Shown here: in pieces, positions 1-4,539 of the stretch
Numbering within the stretch: the first letter of the stretch is position 1
Layout: every line of letters begins with the position of its first letter
Source: Burkholderiales bacterium
GTDB taxonomy: Bacteria > Pseudomonadota > Gammaproteobacteria > Burkholderiales > JAEUOS01
Assembly (NCBI GenBank): GCA_947456845.1
Contig: CANGUJ010000257.1
Span: 1-6,110 of the forward strand
Direction: 5' to 3'
Length of the DNA: 6,110 bases
The notes under the pieces: model-generated
What the model was told of the DNA's origin: nothing
Seen by the model: only the letters and a program-made list of their open reading frames with translations
Databases searched by the model: none
Position numbers and translations under genes: made by a program

Positions 1-235
1 CCCCTGCAAGATGATGGCGCCGCACTTCGCCGCGGCCAGCCGCGACATGCCGACCGTACGCTTCGCCAAGGTCGATACCGAAGCCGCGCCGCGCACGAGC
101 GCCGGCTTCGGCATTCGCAGCATTCCGACACTGATCCTGTTCAACCGGGGCCGGGAGGTGGCACGCGTGTCGGGCGCCATGCCCGCAGGCGAACTCAAAC
201 GCTGGGTCGCGCAGCATCTGCCCCCCGGTCCGTGA
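1..235 (+). CDS. Thioredoxin (thioredoxin 2/TrxC-like), 3' part only
   Basis: This is the C-terminal part of a thioredoxin-fold thiol-disulfide oxidoreductase, which reduces disulfides in cytoplasmic proteins. The gene begins before the window, and 77 residues are visible. The frame opens with Pro-Cys-Lys-Met-Met-Ala-Pro at base 2, which matches the end of the WCGPC active site: the resolving cysteine is at bases 5-7, and the first cysteine lies outside. Next come the KVDTE strand and the FGIRSIPT segment with the cis-proline loop, then a strand, a glycine-containing turn and the final amphipathic helix (ELKRWVAQHL). The RFAKVDTE...FGIRSIPT wording resembles thioredoxin 2 (TrxC) more than TrxA. 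The N-terminal zinc-binding extension that would prove TrxC is not visible, so no gene symbol is given. The stop is TGA at 233-235. The ATG at base 11 is internal and is not the start. Confidence 0.93.
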   Translation, partial: PCKMMAPHFAAASRDMPTVRFAKVDTEAAPRTSAGFGIRSIPTLILFNRGREVARVSGAMPAGELKRWVAQHLPPGP

Positions 236-257
236 AGCCGCGTCTGAAACTGCCTCC

Positions 258-276
258 GGGATGCATGCGGCGTCCC
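258..276 (+). other. Hairpin downstream of the thioredoxin gene
   Basis: Bases 258-264 (GGGATGC) can pair with 270-276 (GCGTCCC) as seven base pairs, one of them G-U, closing a five-base loop. It starts 23 bases after the thioredoxin stop, where a transcription terminator could lie. No run of T follows, so it is not a classical intrinsic terminator. It could be a 3'-end-stabilising stem, or chance in GC-rich DNA. Confidence 0.3.
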
Positions 277-359
277 ATCGCGGCCGGCGCGGGTGGGCGG
301 TTCGCCCCGTGCCTGCGCAATCCTTGCATCCATGCAGTTCAATCAACGGGGGAAAAAGC

Positions 360-554
360 ATGAAAGCCAATGTCGGAACGATGGATCGGGTGTTGCGCGT
401 CACGGCCGGACTGGCGCTGATCGGGCTGGCGGCCAGCGGAACGGTCGGCGCGTGGGGTTATGTCGGGGTCGTGCCGCTATTGACGGGCCTGTTGCGCTTC
501 TGCCCGGTCTATCCGCTGATCGGCATGAATACCTGCCCGATGGAAAAGCGCTGA
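360..554 (+). CDS. DUF2892 (YgaP transmembrane-domain) inner-membrane protein
   Basis: This 64-residue membrane protein belongs to the DUF2892 family, the domain that forms the membrane anchor of the YgaP rhodanese. Many family members are stand-alone proteins of about this size, and their biochemical role is not settled. The family signature is complete: MKANVGTMDRVLR at the N-terminus, a first hydrophobic helix at about residues 11-27, a second at about 31-47, and the conserved end RFCPVYPLIGMNTC with Cys48 and Cys59. The start is the ATG at 360, preceded by a purine-rich GGGGGAAAAAG stretch (348-358) that serves as ribosome binding site. The frame is open further upstream to 261, but that extension lacks family character. 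The gene sits 124 bases after the thioredoxin gene, so co-transcription is possible but unproven. A link to thiol or sulfur redox chemistry is plausible from the YgaP connection and is only inference. Confidence 0.92.
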   Translation: MKANVGTMDRVLRVTAGLALIGLAASGTVGAWGYVGVVPLLTGLLRFCPVYPLIGMNTCPMEKR

Positions 555-821
555 GGCGCGCCGCGCATCAGGCCCTCCTGGCCGAAAGCAGGATCGGCGC
601 GGTGCTGCCGTGCAACGTGGGCGCGCGGCAGCATTCGCGGGGCCCCGTGTGCAAGCGTCCGCCATCGACCGCGTCGAATCCATGAATGTGTTCGAAAACC
701 CCGCCTTGGGCCACGTGGCCATCGAGGGGCACACGCGCCCGAAGCCAGCCATCCAAACCCTGTAGAGCCGCGCCGCGAACGCCCGGCTTGCGGCAGATCA
801 ATTCGCGCGGGTCGACGGGGG

Positions 822-847
822 TGCATCCTCTTCGTTGCATCCTCTTC
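822..847. repeat. 12-base direct repeat, period 14
   Basis: The sequence TGCATCCTCTTC occurs at 822-833 and again, identically, at 836-847, separated by two bases (GT). On the minus strand each copy reads GAAGAGGATGCA, so each looks like a purine-rich ribosome binding motif running into an ATG. The repeat lies about 95-120 bases upstream of the cytochrome start. It could be a tandem regulator site or simple slippage; two copies do not decide. Confidence 0.6.
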
Positions 848-932
848 CGCGCGACCGGCTGCCTGGCACGGCCGGTCAGCGCACAGAGCCAGCAATGCGC
901 ATATCGCCAATGCCGCGCACAACGCCAATCAT

Positions 933-937
933 GGAGG
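933..937 (+). promoter_or_regulatory. Ribosome binding site fixing the cytochrome start
   Basis: GGAGG at 933-937 stands five bases before the ATG at 943. It is the strongest Shine-Dalgarno match in front of any candidate start of the cytochrome frame. It decides for 943 over the in-frame ATGs at 835, 895, 910 and 931, and the chosen start gives a well-formed signal peptide. Confidence 0.75.
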
Positions 938-942
938 CCAAC

Positions 943-1368
943 ATGGGCAACACCGCGAAAACACTGCTGCTTGCAATCGCATGCCTGGCGACGGCGCAAG
1001 ATGGCGCGGCCGCCGACCGCATCGATGTGGGCAAGCTCCAGTATGACTCGGCCTGCGCCGTGTGCCACGGCGTAGGTGGCAAGGGCGATGGTCCGCTCAA
1101 GGCGCAGCTGGTGCGTCCGGTGCCCGACCTGACGGTGCTCGCCCGCAACAACCGGGGCGTGTTTCCGTTCGACCGCGTCTACCAGATCATCGACGGCCGC
1201 CAGGAGGTGTCCGCCCACGGTCCGCGCGAAATGCAGGTGTGGGGTCGGGTGTTCAGCATGCAAAGCTCGATCTATTTCGAGAACTATCCGCCGCACGATG
1301 TCGAGTCCGCCGCCCGCAGCCGCATCCTGAGCCTCATCGAGTACGTGTATCGCCTGCAGGGCCGGTAG
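943..1368 (+). CDS. Exported monohaem c-type cytochrome (class I)
   Basis: This 141-residue periplasmic electron carrier has one covalently bound haem. Residues 1-24 form a signal peptide: a short N-region with one lysine, a hydrophobic core (TLLLAIACLA) and an Ala-Ala-Ala cleavage site before Asp25. The haem motif CAVCH is at residues 38-42, followed by GVGGKGDGPL, a typical class I cytochrome loop. The likely sixth haem ligand is Met97, in HGPREMQVWG (92-101); this region usually reads REMPVWG in related proteins, with Gln here where Pro is common. The C-terminal helix (RSRILSLIEYVYRLQ) matches the closing helix of the fold. The redox partner cannot be read from sequence, and no oxidase or dehydrogenase gene is nearby. 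It is 71 bases upstream of the first methyltransferase gene. A lipoprotein reading at Cys14 is unlikely because the position -3 residue is Ala and the hydrophobic core would be too short. Confidence 0.92.
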   Translation: MGNTAKTLLLAIACLATAQDGAAADRIDVGKLQYDSACAVCHGVGGKGDGPLKAQLVRPVPDLTVLARNNRGVFPFDRVYQIIDGRQEVSAHGPREMQVWGRVFSMQSSIYFENYPPHDVESAARSRILSLIEYVYRLQGR

Positions 1369-1399
1369 GCGCATTGCCGAGCGGCGGCGGCAGTCGGGC

Positions 1400-1405
1400 G
1401 ATAAT
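1400..1405 (+). promoter_or_regulatory. Possible -10 element before the methyltransferase/chrA block
   Basis: GATAAT at 1400-1405 matches the sigma70 -10 consensus in five of six positions and lies in the 71-base gap before the GTG start at 1440. The only -35-like hexamer nearby is TTGCCG at 1374-1379, with a 20-base spacer, longer than usual. It is a weak candidate for a promoter of the 1440-4434 gene block. Confidence 0.3.
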
Positions 1406-1439
1406 CGGGGCTCATACACGATTCCGGGGAGACGCCAAA

Positions 1440-2141
1440 GTGAACGCAAACGCCAACGTGCGCCTGGTCAATGACGAGCTCGATCTGCTGGCCGAACTCG
1501 TTCCGCTCGACAACCAGGACATCATCGAACTCGGCTGTGGCGCGGCCGGGGTCGCACGGGCGCTGCTCAAGCGTCGGCCCGGCAACCGCATCACCGGGCT
1601 TGAGGTCGACGAGCGTCAGCATGCCAAGAACCTCGCCAATCCGCAGGCGGGCCTGACCTTCGTGGCCGCCGGCGCGCAGGCCATCCCGTTCCCGGCCGCC
1701 AGCTTCGATCTGGTGATGATGCTGAAGTCGCTGCATCATGTGCCCATGGACCTGATGTCGCAGGCGCTGGGGGAAGCCGCGCGCGTGCTGCGGCCCGGCG
1801 GCCATCTGTATTCCTCCGAGCCGGTGTATGCGGGAGACTTCAACGACGTGGTGCGCATCTTCAACGACGAGGAGGTGGTGCGCGCGGCCGCGCAGGCGGC
1901 ACTCGACGCCGCGGCGGCTTCGGGGGCCTGGGTGCAGGTCGCGGACCTGCATGTGGACATGCCCATGGTGTTCCGCGATTTCGCCGATTTCGAGCAGCGC
2001 CTGATGCGCCCCACCTTCGCCGACCACCAGATCGACGAGGCGATCCTCGCCGAGGCGCGCGCCGCGTTTGCGCCCCATTGCGGTCCGGACGGCGCCCGGT
2101 TCGAGCGGCCCATGCACATGCGCCTGTTGCGCAAAACCTGA
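1440..2141 (+). CDS. Class I SAM-dependent methyltransferase (Methyltransf_11 type)
   Basis: This 233-residue, probably cytoplasmic enzyme transfers a methyl group from S-adenosylmethionine to an unknown acceptor. The Rossmann fold signatures are in order: motif I IIELGCGAAG (28-37) for SAM binding, an acidic residue after strand 2 (LEVDE, 54-58) that should hold the SAM ribose, AAGAQAIPFPAASFDLV (76-92) for the adenine-binding and motif IV region, and the post-core VLRPGGHLYSSEP (116-128). The C-terminal half, with an alanine-rich helix at about 147-161, carries no motif that reveals the substrate. The start is GTG at 1440, with GGGGAGA (1426-1432) seven bases upstream. The frame is open upstream to 1062, but that part overlaps the cytochrome gene and is its shadow. 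The second methyltransferase gene follows after 17 bases, so the two are very likely co-transcribed. UbiE/COQ5-like enzymes are distant relatives; no specific reaction is claimed. Confidence 0.88.
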   Translation: MNANANVRLVNDELDLLAELVPLDNQDIIELGCGAAGVARALLKRRPGNRITGLEVDERQHAKNLANPQAGLTFVAAGAQAIPFPAASFDLVMMLKSLHHVPMDLMSQALGEAARVLRPGGHLYSSEPVYAGDFNDVVRIFNDEEVVRAAAQAALDAAAASGAWVQVADLHVDMPMVFRDFADFEQRLMRPTFADHQIDEAILAEARAAFAPHCGPDGARFERPMHMRLLRKT

Positions 2142-2158
2142 CCAGGACTGCCACGACC

Positions 2159-2812
2159 ATGAGCCAATCCGCAGGCGGGCATGCCCCGCGCAAGACCCAC
2201 GCACAGGCGCTGGAGCGCTGGAACGGCCGCTACAGCGCGCCGGGTTTCCTGTTCGGCGAGGCGCCCAACGCCTACCTCGCCTCCAAGGCGGACGTGCTGC
2301 CCAGACGCGGGCGCGCGCTGTCGGTGGCCGACGGCGAGGGGCGCAACAGCGTCTGGCTGGCCGAGCGCGGCCTCGCAGTAGATGCGCTCGATTTCTCTCC
2401 GGTGGCGGTCGCCAAGGCGCGCAAGTTCGCGGCCAGCCGCGGGGTCAAGGTCGATTTCGCCGTGGCCAATGTGGTCGAACTCGAGTGGCCCGCGCAAACC
2501 TACGACGTGATCGCGGCGATCTTCATCCAGTTCGCCACGCCTGAGGAGCGCGCGAATCTGTTCGCATGGTTCCAGCGTGCGCTCAAGCCCGGTGGCCTCC
2601 TCGTCCTGCAGGGATATCGTGTCGAGCAGCTCGGCTATGGCACCGGCGGCCCGCCCGAACGCGACCACCTCTACACCGCAGCGATGGTGAAGCAGGCATT
2701 CCGCGGCTGGCAGTTCCTCGAGATCGCCACCTACGACGAAGAGATCCACGAGGGCGCCGGGCACAACGGCATGTCGGCGCTCCTGGGTGCGACGATCCGC
2801 AAGCCGGTCTAG
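2159..2812 (+). CDS. Class I SAM-dependent methyltransferase, TehB/thiopurine methyltransferase-like
   Basis: This is a 217-residue cytoplasmic methyltransferase of a different subfamily from its upstream neighbour. The N-terminal WNGRYSAPGFLFGEAPNAYL (21-40) is typical of a family often annotated as tellurite-resistance TehB-like or generic class I methyltransferase. Motif I is the variant SVADGEGRNSVWLAERG (55-71), with DGEG in place of DxGxG. It is followed by ALDFSPVAVAKA (76-87), carrying the SAM-ribose acidic residue, YDVIAAIFIQF (115-125) as motif IV, and LKPGGLLVLQGY (142-153). The acceptor is not known; family members include enzymes acting on small thiols, halides and metalloids, so a metalloid role is only a possibility. 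The start is ATG 2159, with AGGA at 2144-2147 as a modest ribosome binding site. ATG 2078 lies inside the previous gene and adds residues of no family character. Confidence 0.88.
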   Translation: MSQSAGGHAPRKTHAQALERWNGRYSAPGFLFGEAPNAYLASKADVLPRRGRALSVADGEGRNSVWLAERGLAVDALDFSPVAVAKARKFAASRGVKVDFAVANVVELEWPAQTYDVIAAIFIQFATPEERANLFAWFQRALKPGGLLVLQGYRVEQLGYGTGGPPERDHLYTAAMVKQAFRGWQFLEIATYDEEIHEGAGHNGMSALLGATIRKPV

Positions 2813-2838
2813 GAAAACGGCCCCGGGCCTTTCGCACC

Positions 2839-2844
2839 TATACT
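2839..2844 (+). promoter_or_regulatory. -10-like hexamer just before the 75-residue gene
   Basis: TATACT at 2839-2844 matches the -10 consensus in five of six positions, but no -35-like hexamer stands 16-18 bases upstream. Transcription from it would begin near 2851, directly at the ATG (2852), giving a leaderless or nearly leaderless message. It could be an internal promoter for the small gene plus chrA, or chance. Confidence 0.3.
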
Positions 2845-2851
2845 GGGGCGA

Positions 2852-3079
2852 ATGGAAAAGATGAACTTCCCCGTCTTCTATGCCCGCGCCGAGTTCTATG
2901 AGGTGGACGGCGTGCTGGTCTCGCTCGGCAATTGCGAGTCGGACGAAGTGCCCGCCTGCGCCGCCTGGGATGTGCTGCCGCCGCGCAGGTTCGATCCCGT
3001 GGCGGCGCGCACACAAGGCGAGGCGATCTCGCATGTGCGCTTCAACATGCTCCTGACCAAGGCCTTTCCGGGCCTCTGA
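2852..3079 (+). CDS. Hypothetical 75-residue protein coupled to chrA
   Basis: I do not recognise this protein. It has no signal peptide and no membrane helix, so it is probably cytoplasmic. The first half reads as two beta strands (FPVFYARAEFYEVDG and VLVSLGNC), followed by an acidic stretch with a second cysteine (Cys28 and Cys36, spaced CX7C). The second half has a Pro-Pro-Arg-Arg turn and a probable C-terminal helix. It looks like a real gene: codon use matches the neighbours, it fills the gap between two sure genes, and its TGA (3077-3079) shares one base with the chrA ATG (3079), a classic translational-coupling arrangement. The start is uncertain: ATG 2852 has GGGG only three bases upstream, and ATG 2861 (MNFPVF) is equally possible and would give 72 residues. 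It does not resemble ChrB or another known chromate-resistance partner. A helper role for ChrA is inference from position only. Confidence 0.72.
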   Translation: MEKMNFPVFYARAEFYEVDGVLVSLGNCESDEVPACAAWDVLPPRRFDPVAARTQGEAISHVRFNMLLTKAFPGL

Positions 3080-4434
3080 TGCGCGGTCCGGGCAATCCGC
3101 CGGCCGGCGGCGCACCGAAAGCCATCAGCTTTGCGGAGGCCTTCCGCTTCTGGCTCAAGCTCGGTTTCATCAGCTTCGGCGGGCCGGCCGGACAGATCGC
3201 CATCATGCATCAGGAATTGGTGGAGCGGCGGCGCTGGATCTCGGAGAAGCGCTTTCTCCACGCCCTCAACTATTGCATGGTGCTGCCGGGGCCGGAGGCG
3301 CAGCAACTGGCCACCTACATCGGCTGGCTGATGCATCGCACCTGGGGCGGCGTGGTGGCGGGTGCCCTGTTCGTGCTGCCGTCGCTGTTCATCCTGATCG
3401 CGCTGTCGTGGATCTACATCGCCTTCGGGAACACCATGCTGGTGGCGGGTCTGTTCTTCGGCATCAAGCCGGCGGTCACTGCCATCGTGCTGCAGGCGGC
3501 GCATCGTATCGGCACGCGTGCCCTGAAGGGACCGGTGCCCTGGGCCATCGCCGCGGCGGCGCTCCTGGCGATGCTCGTATTCAACACGCCATTTCCCGCC
3601 ATCGTCATCGTCGCCGGGCTCATCGGCGCGCTGCACGGGCGTTTTTCGCCCGCAAGTTACAAGGCCGGCGGCGGGCACGGCGCGGCAGGCAATTCCTACG
3701 GCCCGGCGCTCATCGACGATGCCACGCCGACCCCGCCACATGCGCGCTTCACCTCGGGTCGACTCGCCCTGACGGTGGTTGCCGCGGCGCTGCTGTGGCT
3801 GGGACCGATGGGCACGCTGACCGCGCTGTGCGGCTGGGACCACACACTCACGCAAATGGGCTGGTTTTTCACCAAGGCGGCCCTGCTCACCTTCGGTGGT
3901 GCCTACGCGGTATTGCCCTATGTCTACCAGGGCGCGGTGGCGGATTTCAAATGGCTGACCCCTACGCAGATGATTGACGGACTGGCCCTGGGTGAAAGCA
4001 CGCCCGGCCCGCTCATCATGGTGGTGGCCTTCGTCGGGTTCGTGGGTGGCTATGTGCAGGCGCTGTTCGGGCCCGAGCAGATGTTCCTGGCGGGCGCCGT
4101 GGCGGCCTGCGTGGTCACCTGGTTTACCTTCCTGCCTTCGTTCCTGTTCATCCTTGCCGGTGGCCCGCTGGTGGAGTCCACCCACGGCAACATCAGGTTC
4201 ACCGCGCCGTTGGCGGCGATCACAGCGGCGGTGGTCGGGGTGATCGTCAACCTGGCGCTGTTCTTCGGCTATCACGTGTTCTGGCCGGCAGGCTTCGGTG
4301 GCGGGTTCGACTGGGTGTCGGCGCTCATCGCGGTTGGGGCCGCCGTGGCGCTGCTTCGCTTCAAGCGCAATGTGACGCATGTGATCGGCGCGTGTGCCTT
4401 TCTCGGGCTGGCGGTCAAGCTCGCCGGTGCCTGA
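3079..4434 (+). CDS. chrA: Chromate transporter ChrA, two-domain (long-chain CHR family)
   Basis: This 451-residue inner-membrane protein belongs to the CHR superfamily. Characterised members expel chromate from the cytoplasm using the membrane potential or proton gradient, which lowers chromium(VI) toxicity. Both homologous halves are present. The N-terminal half has FWLKLGFISFGGPAGQIAIM (24-43), the RRWISE segment (51-56) and LPGPEAQQLATYIGWL (69-84). The C-terminal half has the matching TFGGAYAVLPYVYQGAV (271-287) and GLALGESTPGPLIMVVAFVG (301-320). The halves are joined by a polar linker at about 188-226. I count roughly ten hydrophobic segments; full length fits the usual 400-450 residues of the long-chain group. 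The start at ATG 3079 overlaps the preceding stop by one base. The frame is open back to 2932 but that part lies inside the upstream gene. No ChrB-type regulator is in the window. Some family members may move other oxyanions, so chromate is the likely but untested substrate. Confidence 0.95.
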   Translation: MRGPGNPPAGGAPKAISFAEAFRFWLKLGFISFGGPAGQIAIMHQELVERRRWISEKRFLHALNYCMVLPGPEAQQLATYIGWLMHRTWGGVVAGALFVLPSLFILIALSWIYIAFGNTMLVAGLFFGIKPAVTAIVLQAAHRIGTRALKGPVPWAIAAAALLAMLVFNTPFPAIVIVAGLIGALHGRFSPASYKAGGGHGAAGNSYGPALIDDATPTPPHARFTSGRLALTVVAAALLWLGPMGTLTALCGWDHTLTQMGWFFTKAALLTFGGAYAVLPYVYQGAVADFKWLTPTQMIDGLALGESTPGPLIMVVAFVGFVGGYVQALFGPEQMFLAGAVAACVVTWFTFLPSFLFILAGGPLVESTHGNIRFTAPLAAITAAVVGVIVNLALFFGYHVFWPAGFGGGFDWVSALIAVGAAVALLRFKRNVTHVIGACAFLGLAVKLAGA

Positions 4435-4483
4435 GGGAGGGCCCGGCAACCGGTCGCCACCCGGTGTGTCACGAAAAATTCAT

Positions 4484-4512
4484 TTGACTGCAAGATGGCT
4501 CGCGGCTATCTT
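4484..4512 (+). promoter_or_regulatory. Sigma70-type promoter of the porin gene
   Basis: TTGACT at 4484-4489 matches the -35 consensus in five of six bases. Exactly 17 bases later comes TATCTT at 4507-4512, which matches the -10 consensus in four of six. Transcription should start near 4518-4520, leaving a leader of about 20 bases before the porin ATG at 4540. This is the best promoter in the window and suggests the porin is expressed separately from chrA. Confidence 0.65.
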
Positions 4513-4524
4513 TCGCCGCTTTTT
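4502..4524 (+). terminator. Terminator-like hairpin between chrA and the porin gene
   Basis: GCGGC (4502-4506) can pair with GCCGC (4515-4519) across an eight-base loop, followed directly by five T (4520-4524). This is the shape of a short intrinsic terminator, 67 bases after the chrA stop. The stem is only five base pairs, so efficiency would be modest. It overlaps the -10 element and the expected start site of the porin promoter, so transcripts starting there would not contain the full stem; only read-through from chrA would. Confidence 0.45.
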
Positions 4525-4539
4525 GCCTGAAGCCGATTG

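Larger units (their letters stand above)
555..942. other. 388-base stretch with no supportable gene
   Basis: Between the DUF2892 stop and the cytochrome start I find no coding region that I can match to a family. On the plus strand all three frames lack recognisable motifs. The cytochrome frame is open back to ATG 835, but that part reads as arginine- and proline-rich non-coding sequence. On the minus strand one frame is open from 1449 down to 568, and another, from a TTG at 928, begins with a hydrophobic, signal-peptide-like segment (ALCAALAICALLALCA). Neither has a good ribosome binding site or a recognisable domain, and much of the first is plainly the mirror of the cytochrome gene. The stretch contains a 12-base direct repeat at 822-847. 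It must also hold any promoter for the cytochrome gene, but I see no convincing -35/-10 pair. It may be a decayed gene. Confidence 0.5.

Noticed and set aside
682..765. Short plus-strand frame (MNVFENPALGH...) that faintly recalls the FGNP segment of DUF302 proteins
   Set aside because: Only a few residues agree, the rest of the DUF302 pattern is missing, and the frame is 27 codons long. I could not support a decayed DUF302 gene.
686..1075. Plus-strand open frame of 129 codons overlapping the cytochrome start
   Set aside because: It runs through the cytochrome signal peptide and haem motif in another frame, and its product is Arg/Ser/Pro-rich with no ribosome binding site.
568..1449. Long minus-strand open frame of 293 codons
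   Set aside because: Most of it mirrors the cytochrome gene, whose haem motif and signal peptide are unmistakable on the plus strand. The frame gives His/Arg-rich sequence with no domain. Only the part left of 842 is unexplained, and that is covered in the gap entry.
2819..2829. GGCCCCGGGCC palindrome after the second methyltransferase as a terminator
   Set aside because: The stem would be four base pairs with a three-base loop and only three T follow. Short GC palindromes are common in this composition.
1736..3115. Minus-strand open frame of 459 codons opposite the methyltransferases
   Set aside because: It is a shadow of two genes with intact SAM-binding motifs, spans the gap between them, and shows no motif of its own.
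2896..4449. Minus-strand open frame of 517 codons opposite chrA
   Set aside because: The translation is rich in Arg, Gln, His and Gly without hydrophobic core patterns, as expected for the antisense of a GC-rich membrane-protein gene. ChrA on the plus strand has clear duplicated family motifs.
4449..4465. ACCGG/CCGGT hairpin just after chrA
   Set aside because: A five-base-pair stem with a seven-base loop and no T-run after it. The hairpin at 4502-4524 is a better terminator candidate.
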